From Thermoplasmata archaeon (lineage in GTDB: Archaea > Thermoplasmatota > Thermoplasmata > Lutacidiplasmatales > UBA184), in contig JABEUK010000085.1 in the NCBI GenBank assembly GCA_013044425.1, forward strand, positions 1 to 5,104: 5,104 nt of DNA. Reading direction: 5' to 3'. Each line of letters starts with the position of its first letter. Within the stretch, counting starts at the first letter, position 1. Shown piece after piece: positions 1 to 5,020 of the stretch. Below the pieces are notes generated by a model. It made no database searches, was not told where the DNA came from, and was given only the letters and a program-made list of their open reading frames with translations. The position numbers and the translations under genes are program-made.

Positions 1-2
1 AT

Positions 3-749
3 GCCGGAGCCATCGCACTGCGGCTCGAGCGCAGCGGCGAGGAGTACGTTCTCCACGGAACGAAGAGCGAGGCGGCGTTCGCGCAGGACGCCGATGCCGC
101 GATCGTCTACGGAAGGGCGGGCGACGGCGCGGGTCTCACCGCGCTGGTGGTCCCCCAGGACCTCCCGGGAGTCCGTCGGACCGTGATCCCCGATCTGGGA
201 GAACGCTGGATGCGTCGGGGCACGGTCACCTACGAGGGAACCCGAGTGCCCATGTCGATGCGGATCGGGGAGGAAGGCCAAGCGTTCGGGTACGTCCGCC
301 GGGAGCTCACCCGCGAACGGGCGCTCCTCGCCGCGATCTACCTCGGCGTCGCGCGCGCCTCCTGGGAGGAGACGGCGCGCTACGCGGACGAGCGGAGCGC
401 CTTCGGCGGCCCGCTCGCTCGCAACGAGGCGGTCTCCTTCCCTCTGGTCGAGGACTGGGCTCGAGGCGAGGCGGCCTATCTCTACGCGCTGCGAACGCTG
501 GAGCGCTTGGAAGCCGGTGAACGGGTGGAGGCCGAGGCCGCGCTCGCCAAGTGGATGAGCACCGAGGTCGCGCTGCGTACGATCGACCACGCGATCCAGT
601 TCCACGGAGGGAGGGGATACTCCGAAACCCTCCCCCATGGACAGCGCTGGCGCGACGTCCGCAGCGGACCGATCGCCCACGGACCATCGGAGATACTCCA
701 CCTGGTCGCGGCGCGGCGGATCTGGAAGACCCCGCGCGAAGGGGTCTGA
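3..749 (+). CDS. Acyl-CoA dehydrogenase, 5'-truncated by window edge
   Basis: This is the C-terminal 248 residues of an acyl-CoA dehydrogenase, a cytoplasmic FAD enzyme that makes the alpha,beta double bond in acyl-CoA thioesters. The family is usually about 380 residues, so roughly the first third lies outside the window and the reading frame is open to the left edge. Visible are the middle beta-domain (the 'HGTK' turn near bases 54-65) and the C-terminal helical domain: 'ERSAFGGPL', then 'FHGGRGYSE' (bases 600-626), then 'RDVR' (651-662), followed by the usual last helix. At the position of the common catalytic Glu (MCAD Glu376, in 'YEGT') the sequence reads 'AHGPSEI', with His at 678-680. 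A Glu at 315-317 ('TRER') aligns with the helix-G Glu of isovaleryl-CoA and long-chain dehydrogenases, so activity is plausible. The substrate cannot be assigned. The family call is firm. Confidence 0.93.
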   Translation, partial: AGAIALRLERSGEEYVLHGTKSEAAFAQDADAAIVYGRAGDGAGLTALVVPQDLPGVRRTVIPDLGERWMRRGTVTYEGTRVPMSMRIGEEGQAFGYVRRELTRERALLAAIYLGVARASWEETARYADERSAFGGPLARNEAVSFPLVEDWARGEAAYLYALRTLERLEAGERVEAEAALAKWMSTEVALRTIDHAIQFHGGRGYSETLPHGQRWRDVRSGPIAHGPSEILHLVAARRIWKTPREGV

Positions 750-766
750 ACCCGCTGACCCCTTCG
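737..766 (+). terminator. Perfect 10-bp hairpin around the acyl-CoA dehydrogenase stop codon
   Basis: The arms CGAAGGGGTC (737-746) and GACCCCTTCG (757-766) are perfectly complementary, with a 10-nt loop. The TGA stop codon (747-749) is the first triplet of the loop. The position at the end of the gene suggests a role in termination or 3'-end stability. No T-tract follows, and archaeal termination usually depends on T-runs, so the terminator label is an inference while the hairpin itself is read directly. Confidence 0.45.
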
Positions 767-772
767 GCATCC

Positions 773-778
773 CTTAAG
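773..778 (+). promoter_or_regulatory. Possible TATA-like box for the protease gene (leaderless start)
   Basis: CTTAAG is the only A/T-rich patch in this GC-rich gap and lies 27-32 nt before the ATG at 805. An archaeal TATA box about 25 nt before the transcription start would place that start within a few bases of the ATG. No Shine-Dalgarno sequence precedes the ATG, which agrees with a leaderless mRNA. An in-frame TAA at 775-777 prevents an upstream extension of the protein. The evidence is position and composition only. Confidence 0.4.
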
Positions 779-804
779 CGGGGTGCTGGCTAGTACGTCT
801 CCTG

Positions 805-3800
805 ATGCACCGGTCCGTCGCGCGGCGCTCCAGGCAGGCGCGCACGCTTCGCCACCAGATCGGACCCGCGCTCGCGATCGCCGTGCTCCTCGCGAGCCCG
901 CTCGCCGCCGGGCTCGTCGGGGAACGCGGGTTCTCGGCGATCGCGGGCGGTGCGAGTGGGGCCGTACCACGGCCCTCGGCCCTGGTCAACGAGACGTACG
1001 TCCCGACGAGCTACTCCGAGGTGGGCTACGGGCTTGCGGGCGCGGTGGCAACGACTCGCGCGCTCCCCGCCGAGTTGCCGATCGTGGTCACTCTCGGATT
1101 CTCCAACACGAGCGAGCTCAGCCGCCTGCTCCACGCTCTGAGCGATCCGTCCTCTCCGGAGTACCACCACTACCTCACGGCGGGCCAGTTCGATGCGGCG
1201 TTCGCCCCGTCGTCGAGCACCTACGCGGCCGCCGTAGCGTACTTCGAGGCGCTCGGAGCCCGCGCGATGCACACCTTCACCGACCGGGTCACGATCTCCT
1301 TCGAGGCATCCCCATCCTCCGTGGACCGGATGTTCCACACGACGGTCCAGGAGTGGGCCCTCGCTGGACGGGCCTACTACGCCCCGGCGACCCCGGTCGA
1401 GCTTCCCGTGGAGCTCGCGTCGGCCGTCTCGGCGGTTGTGGGTCTCAGCTCCTTTGCGAGGGCATCCACTTCCTCCGGCTCCGGAGCGGTCCCGATGACC
1501 CCTTCCCTCCCCGCGGTCCCGGCCATCCACGCGGCCAACCCCTCCGGCTACCTTCCCCCGGCGGTGATCCAGGGCCTGCAGTACCAGTACGGCCCCGACC
1601 TCCAGGTCGCGTACGACGAGCAGTCCCTCTTCCGCGAAGGGGGCTATCCGACCAATGCCGTGATCGCCACGATCCTCTGGCAAGGATACTACAACGGCAC
1701 GACCCCCACCTCGACCCCGTACGGGGAGCTGAACCCGGGCCAGCCGGTGGGCGCGTTCGTGCCTTCGGACGTCCAAGCCTACTTCAACCAGACCTCGCCG
1801 CCGGGCCAGCCTCACGCGGTCGCCATTGGCGTCCCCGTCGGGGGAGCGATGCCGTCCGGGCCGCTCGCCTCCTACGACACGACCGGGGCCAGCACCGAGA
1901 ACACGCTCGACATGGAAATGGCCGGCTCGCTCGCTCCCGGAGCCACCGTCTTCGATGTGTACGGAACCATGCCGACGTATCCCGAGCTCGATACGGCGTT
2001 CGCGTTCATCCTCAACCCGAACGCGAGCTACCCGGCCCTCGCGCGGGTCTCGGTGATCTCGAACTCGTGGGGCGATCTCGATGCCGTGCACACCGAGTGG
2101 ACCCAGTACGTGGAGGAAGCCACCGCGCGCGGCATCACGGTCCTCGCTTCCACGGGGGATTCCGGCGACTACCCGAACAGTCCGTGGCAGGTCGGCAATC
2201 CTGCGAACGTGAACACGACCTTCCCGTCCTCCCTCGCGACGGACACCTACGGGGTACTGGCGGTCGGAGGTACGGCCATCACCATGAACGCGCTGACGCT
2301 CCAGATCAACTCGAGCGTGGTGTGGAACGTCCCCTCTGAGCAGATGGGAACGACGAGCGGGATCAGCCCCGTCTACGCCGAGCCGTCCTGGCAGGCGTCG
2401 AGCTCGGCGAACGGCCTGATCCGCGGCCTCGGCCGCGGGGTTCCGGACCTCGCGGCGATCGCGACGAGGGTGCTGTTGACGATCACCGATAACGGGTACC
2501 AGTACAACGCAACGAACGCTTCATCGATCGGCATGTCCTACGGTGAAGGGACCGGAACGAGCGTCGCCTGCCCGGTCGAAGCCGGAGTGATCGCGGAGAT
2601 CGATCACGTGCTCGGCGCGCAGCACCAGGCCTGGCTTGGCTTCCTGCAGCCGACGCTCTATCGTCTCGCGGACGAGCAGTACGCGCCGCTCATCCAGACC
2701 CCGACGACCGGATACTTGAACGGAACGGACTACACCTCGCCGCTCCCCACGCTCCCCGTATCGGACACCGTCAACGGCTCGAACCACTACTATGCCGCGG
2801 GGCCGGGGTACGATCTCGTCACCGGGTGGGGATCCCTCGACGCGTACAACTACACGATGTACGTCCTCGCGACCGCATCCGCGGGCGTGAACGGGCGGCT
2901 CTCGGGAGTGGAGAACAACTTCACGCTCGACGCGCTCGCGGTCACCTCGCACGGGGCCCAGTCGTTCTTCAACGCCTCGATCCAGCAGAACCTGTTCATC
3001 GCGAACAGTCTCGGCGCGCCGGTCTACTGGATCCAGAACGTGATCTACATCAACTGGACGGCGAGCGGCTGGGCGATGAACGACTCCGGCTGGATCGCCT
3101 ATCCGTTCTACGGCCTGTACTACTCGCTGCTGATCTACGAGTACAACTTCCCGCTCGTCGGCCAGCTGGTGAGGTTACCGGCCACCTTCGACCTTCGCAC
3201 GGTGCTCGATCCCGGCGTCGGTTTCAACAACCAGAGCATCGAGTACTTCGTCGGCTCGCACCAGCTCTCCTTGCCGGTGCCGGGGGCCGCGTACATCATC
3301 GGAAGCCTCTGGTACAACTACTCCTGGCAGGGCACCGAGCATGAGAACGGACCGTTCCCAGGCAACCCGATCCCGGGCGGCCTGTCACCGCAGTTCGGTC
3401 TCGTCGGAGGGCCGTCGGGGGGCCTCGGGGAGTTCTCGGCCCCGACGGCCGGCTCGATGGTGGCCAAGGTCCTGCCGTACGGCAGCTCGACGTTCGAGAC
3501 GGCGAGCACCCGCACGTTCTACGAATCGATCGACCAGACCGGGGAGGACGCGCAAGGTCTCGCATGGACGAACGGACCCTCGGGCCAATGGACCCTGGGG
3601 ACCTCGGCGGGCAGCACGGTCCAAGGGGTTCTGTCGTACGAACCGACCGGTCAGTATCTCGCGAACTTCACCGCGGGTGGATTGCCCGCGGGTACGTTGT
3701 GGTTCGTGAACATCAGCCACGGTGCGAGCTACTCCTCCACCACGCCGACCATCAGCGTCCCGCTACCGTCGGGCACGTTCGAGTACAACATCTCCTCGAG

Positions 3801-4485
3801 CGACCCGCACTGGGAACCGTTGCAGGCGAACGGCACCGTTACCATCGACGGAGCCCCCCGGGTCATCGACGTGGCCTTCGGGGCCCTGCCCAGTTCGATC
3901 GTGTTCTTCGAGACCGGCTTACCCGCGGCGACCCGCTGGACCGTCCTCCTCGGGAGCGGACAGAACGGCACCTCGAGCCAGCCCGAGATCGCGTTTTACC
4001 TCCTCAACGGGACGTACTCGTTCCGCGTGCACGCCGCGCTCGGCGAGTGGGCCGCCCATCCCCGCCTAGGCTCCGTCACCGTGGCCGGTGATACCGTCGC
4101 GATCAACATCACCTTCTCCCTCGAGGAGTACTCCGTATCGTTCCAAGCCACCGGACTCGCGGCCGGCACCGGCTGGTTCGTGAACATCACGGGGGGAGCG
4201 AACTACACGTCCAGCTCGTCGACCATCACCTTCCTCGCAACGAACGGAACGTACCTGTTCAGCGCCGGGACGAATGCCACCTACGACGTCGTTCCGCCAT
4301 CGGGCTCGCTGACGGTCGCGGGATCGAACGTCAGCCAGACGATCCAGTTCTCGCTCCCGAACCCGGGAACGACGTCCTATCCCGGGTGGATCGTAGATCT
4401 CCTAGCGCTCGTCGGGGCCGTGATCGCCGTCGCGATCCTCAGCGTGATCCTGCTCACGCGCCGGCGCCCGCGGCCCCCGAGCTGA
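805..4485 (+). CDS. Secreted, membrane-anchored S53 (sedolisin-type) peptidase with thermopsin-like domain and C-terminal repeats
   Basis: This 1226-residue extracellular protease is predicted to hydrolyse proteins at acidic pH. Residues 1-36 form an Arg-rich n-region and hydrophobic core, a signal peptide or N-terminal anchor. Residues 90-217 match the S53 propeptide ('LSDPSSPEYHHYLT'), which normally keeps the enzyme inactive until self-cleaved. After a Ser/Pro/Ala linker, the catalytic domain spans about 249-690: Glu365 and Asp369 ('TENTLDMEMA'), oxyanion Asp452 ('ASTGDSGDY') and nucleophile Ser586 ('GTGTSVACP'). The calcium site appears kept (Asp654, Gly666, Gly668, Asp670 in 'AAGPGYDLVTGWG'). 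Residues about 695-940 resemble thermopsin (family A5): 'VYWIQNV' at 740-746, a Gly-rich 'LVGGPSGG' at 866-873, and 'DQTGEDA' at 910-916. Three repeats cover 950-1184, then a helix at 1199-1217 and an RRRPRPPS tail, giving an outside-facing orientation. About 30 N-x-S/T sequons suggest heavy glycosylation. There is one Cys and one Lys in the whole chain. The S53 call is firm; the thermopsin-like call is good but by eye. Confidence 0.93.
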   Translation: MHRSVARRSRQARTLRHQIGPALAIAVLLASPLAAGLVGERGFSAIAGGASGAVPRPSALVNETYVPTSYSEVGYGLAGAVATTRALPAELPIVVTLGFSNTSELSRLLHALSDPSSPEYHHYLTAGQFDAAFAPSSSTYAAAVAYFEALGARAMHTFTDRVTISFEASPSSVDRMFHTTVQEWALAGRAYYAPATPVELPVELASAVSAVVGLSSFARASTSSGSGAVPMTPSLPAVPAIHAANPSGYLPPAVIQGLQYQYGPDLQVAYDEQSLFREGGYPTNAVIATILWQGYYNGTTPTSTPYGELNPGQPVGAFVPSDVQAYFNQTSPPGQPHAVAIGVPVGGAMPSGPLASYDTTGASTENTLDMEMAGSLAPGATVFDVYGTMPTYPELDTAFAFILNPNASYPALARVSVISNSWGDLDAVHTEWTQYVEEATARGITVLASTGDSGDYPNSPWQVGNPANVNTTFPSSLATDTYGVLAVGGTAITMNALTLQINSSVVWNVPSEQMGTTSGISPVYAEPSWQASSSANGLIRGLGRGVPDLAAIATRVLLTITDNGYQYNATNASSIGMSYGEGTGTSVACPVEAGVIAEIDHVLGAQHQAWLGFLQPTLYRLADEQYAPLIQTPTTGYLNGTDYTSPLPTLPVSDTVNGSNHYYAAGPGYDLVTGWGSLDAYNYTMYVLATASAGVNGRLSGVENNFTLDALAVTSHGAQSFFNASIQQNLFIANSLGAPVYWIQNVIYINWTASGWAMNDSGWIAYPFYGLYYSLLIYEYNFPLVGQLVRLPATFDLRTVLDPGVGFNNQSIEYFVGSHQLSLPVPGAAYIIGSLWYNYSWQGTEHENGPFPGNPIPGGLSPQFGLVGGPSGGLGEFSAPTAGSMVAKVLPYGSSTFETASTRTFYESIDQTGEDAQGLAWTNGPSGQWTLGTSAGSTVQGVLSYEPTGQYLANFTAGGLPAGTLWFVNISHGASYSSTTPTISVPLPSGTFEYNISSSDPHWEPLQANGTVTIDGAPRVIDVAFGALPSSIVFFETGLPAATRWTVLLGSGQNGTSSQPEIAFYLLNGTYSFRVHAALGEWAAHPRLGSVTVAGDTVAINITFSLEEYSVSFQATGLAAGTGWFVNITGGANYTSSSSTITFLATNGTYLFSAGTNATYDVVPPSGSLTVAGSNVSQTIQFSLPNPGTTSYPGWIVDLLALVGAVIAVAILSVILLTRRRPRPPS
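1072..1455 (+). other. S53 propeptide (activation) domain, residues about 90-217
   Basis: This segment has the pro-kumamolisin activation pattern: a beta-strand 'LPIVVTLGF', a helix, then 'LSDPSSPEYHHYLTAGQFDA' and a second half resembling 'VTISFEASPSSVDRMFHTTV'. In characterised sedolisins the propeptide folds separately, blocks the active site and is removed by autolysis at low pH. The cleavage site is probably in the disordered linker at residues 218-248, but no exact bond can be named. Confidence 0.85.
1549..2880 (+). other. S53 catalytic domain, residues about 249-692
   Basis: The subtilisin-like fold of the sedolisin family begins at 'YLPPAVIQG'. The Glu-x-x-x-Asp pair is Glu365 (1897-1899) and Asp369 (1909-1911). 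'VISNSWGD' is the conserved strand before the oxyanion Asp452 (2158-2160). The serine nucleophile is Ser586 (2560-2562) in GTSxxxP. The calcium loop is 'SDTVNGSN' followed by 'AGPGYD'. All catalytic residues expected from the family are present, so the domain should be active. Relative to typical sedolisins there seem to be about 25 extra residues between the helix 'LYRLADEQ' and the calcium-site Asp654. Confidence 0.92.
2887..3621 (+). other. Thermopsin-like (A5 family-like) domain, residues about 695-939
   Basis: The region opens with 'NASIQQNLFIA' and 'VYWIQNVIYINW', which match the thermopsin pattern of an amphipathic strand then 'YW(V/L/I)Q(N/D)V'. A segment of beta-strands follows ('LPATFDLRTVLDPGVGF', 'SIEYFVG'), then a Gly-rich 'FGLVGGPSGGLGEF' and 'DQTGEDAQG', corresponding in order to thermopsin's 'ELVxGGxGNG' and 'G(A/S)DT(A/G)E' blocks. 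Order and spacing agree better than residue identity. The catalytic residues of thermopsin are not firmly established, so activity cannot be judged. It could instead be a non-catalytic substrate-binding or structural beta domain. Confidence 0.68.
3652..3894 (+). repeat. C-terminal surface repeat 1, residues 950-1030
   Basis: This is the first of three consecutive protein repeats of about 75-80 residues. It reads 'LANFTAGGLPAGTLWFVNIS', then 'TISVPLPSGTFEYNI', then 'ANGTVTIDG..RVIDVAFG'. The pattern is strand, 'GLPaGT.W.v', strand, 'NGTy.y.v', strand, 'G.vtV.g....i.F'. Such modules occur repeatedly in surface proteins of Thermoplasmata and Sulfolobales and probably act as beta-sandwich spacers lifting the protease off the membrane. 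Confidence 0.8.
3895..4128 (+). repeat. C-terminal surface repeat 2, residues 1031-1108
   Basis: This is the second copy of the same module: 'IVFFETGLPAATRWTVLL', 'EIAFYLLNGTYSFRV', 'RLGSVTVAGDTVAINITFS'. 'FFETGLP' is close to the commonest form of the motif. It has diverged from copies 1 and 3 at the WFVNI strand, where it reads WTVLL. Confidence 0.82.
4129..4356 (+). repeat. C-terminal surface repeat 3, residues 1109-1184
   Basis: This is the third copy, just before the membrane anchor: 'YSVSFQATGLAAGTGWFVNI', 'STITFLATNGTYLFSAG', 'PSGSLTVAGSNVSQTIQFS'. It shares an identical 16-nt stretch with copy 1 (3700-3715 and 4174-4189, TGGTTCGTGAACATCA). It contains five sequons, suggesting dense glycosylation near the cell surface. 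Confidence 0.82.
4399..4485 (+). other. C-terminal transmembrane anchor and basic tail of the protease
   Basis: Residues 1199-1217 are an unbroken hydrophobic helix ('LLALVGAVIAVAILSVILL') followed by TRRRPRPPS. The positive charges after the helix place the tail in the cytoplasm and all upstream domains outside. No sorting motif for archaeosortase cleavage (such as PGF) is present, so I infer a plain membrane anchor. Confidence 0.9.
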
Positions 4486-4492
4486 GGCGACC

Positions 4493-4511
4493 GGCGGATC
4501 CGAGGCGGATC
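4493..4511 (+). repeat. Short direct repeat GGCGGATC, two copies 11 bp apart
   Basis: GGCGGATC occurs at 4493-4500 and again at 4504-4511, just after the protease stop codon. The 11-bp period is about one helical turn, so both copies would face the same side of DNA. It may be an operator-like site or chance in GC-rich sequence. Confidence 0.25.
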
Positions 4512-4547
4512 GCATTCTGGACCCTTCTCGGGAGCTGGCAGAGGTCC

Positions 4548-4553
4548 CAAATA
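4548..4553 (+). promoter_or_regulatory. Possible TATA-like box for the VOC gene
   Basis: CAAATA is the most A/T-rich stretch in the 100-nt gap after the protease gene (4486-4585). It ends 32 nt before the ATG at 4586, a suitable distance for an archaeal promoter with a short leader. The leader would hold GGAG at 4576-4579, a Shine-Dalgarno-like element 6 nt before the ATG, so this gene may not be leaderless like its neighbour. Apart from this and the short direct repeat, I see nothing else in the gap. Confidence 0.3.
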
Positions 4554-4585
4554 CCACCCCGTGCTCGGCCGGGACGGAGCTATCG

Positions 4586-5002
4586 ATGCCACCGAAGACC
4601 CATCTACGCGAATTCGGGTTGGTCGGCTTTGACCATATCGATATCCGGGTCAAGAACCGGGAGAAGGCCCGACGCTTTTTCGTCGAGCAGATGGGCATGG
4701 ACCTCCTCGGTGACGAGGACGGCCATACCTACCTCGTGTTCGGGGACCAGGTCCTCGGTCTGCACGACGCCAAGGACCACGAGAGCGTCGGGGGGGTCGA
4801 CCACCTCGCGCTGCGCGTGAGCGAGTGGACGGGACTCAAGAACCGGGTGCAGCGATCCCGGGTCGTGATCACCGGCGAGAAGGAGCGCGAGGACTCTCGC
4901 TCGCTGTACCTGCGCGGACCGGACGGCATTCGCATCGAGCTCGTCTGGAGGCCGGACCCCTCGGTCCACCTCGGCCACTGCGCCGGGGTTCCCAAATCGT
5001 AG
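4586..5002 (+). CDS. VOC-superfamily (glyoxalase/bleomycin resistance/dioxygenase fold) protein
   Basis: This 138-residue protein has the two beta-alpha-beta-beta-beta modules of the VOC fold. Module 1 runs from 'FDHIDIRVKNREKARRFFVE' to 'LVFGDQVLGLHD'; module 2 runs from 'GVDHLALRV' to 'YLRGPDGIRIELVW'. The expected metal ligands are His17, His60, His73 and Glu118, all at the usual ends of strands, so a divalent metal site is likely. The length is typical of single-domain members, which act as dimers and include glyoxalase I, fosfomycin-resistance enzymes and extradiol dioxygenases. The 'SLYLRGPDGIRIEL' ending is shared by many of these, so the substrate cannot be named. ATG 4586 is preceded by GGAG at 6 nt, supporting this start. 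It follows the protease gene by 100 nt and probably has its own promoter. The lysine content is normal, in contrast to the lysine-poor protease. I infer a cytoplasmic location because there is no signal peptide. Confidence 0.9.
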   Translation: MPPKTHLREFGLVGFDHIDIRVKNREKARRFFVEQMGMDLLGDEDGHTYLVFGDQVLGLHDAKDHESVGGVDHLALRVSEWTGLKNRVQRSRVVITGEKEREDSRSLYLRGPDGIRIELVWRPDPSVHLGHCAGVPKS

Positions 5003-5004
5003 GT

Positions 5005-5020
5005 CGTCCCGTTAGGGACG
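5005..5020. terminator. 6-bp perfect hairpin at the junction of two convergent genes
   Basis: CGTCCC (5005-5010) and GGGACG (5015-5020) form a perfect 6-bp stem with a 4-nt loop GTTA. It begins two bases after the VOC stop codon and its loop contains the stop codon (TAA on the minus strand, 5012-5014) of the opposing gene. It is symmetric, so it would form in transcripts from both strands. There is no T-tract on either side; a shared terminator role is inferred. Confidence 0.4.

Noticed and set aside
1..186. An ATG at the first base opening a 61-codon frame
   Set aside because: It lies in a different frame from the acyl-CoA dehydrogenase, which is open to the window edge and shows family motifs there. 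The 61-residue product is Arg/Ser-rich shadow sequence.
147..749. ATG-like start at 147 as the true start of the acyl-CoA dehydrogenase
   Set aside because: Family sequence, including the 'HGTK' turn, continues upstream in the same frame to the window edge, so the gene starts outside the window.
790..2091. A 433-codon open frame on the minus strand, antisense to the protease gene
   Set aside because: Its product is Arg/Gly-rich low-complexity sequence with no recognisable domain, and it mirrors a strongly supported gene. Long antisense frames are expected at this GC content.
783..2339. A 518-codon open frame on the plus strand overlapping the protease gene in another frame
   Set aside because: The translation is Arg/Gly/Pro-rich without domains. 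The overlapped frame carries the S53 propeptide and catalytic motifs, so this is a shadow.
2683..2815. Apparent loss of the S53 calcium-site aspartate
   Set aside because: At first 'YAPLI' seemed to replace the usual Asp-Ile, but 'SDTVNGSN' further on aligns with the expected 'DIT.G.N' and keeps the spacing to GPGYD. An insertion explains it better than loss.
4495..4502. Palindrome CGGATCCG as an operator
   Set aside because: An 8-bp palindrome is common by chance. It has no second copy in the window and no regulator gene nearby.
4519..4547. Inverted repeat GGACC ... GGTCC in the gap after the protease gene
   Set aside because: Only 5 bp of stem with a 19-nt loop, which is easily expected by chance in GC-rich DNA.
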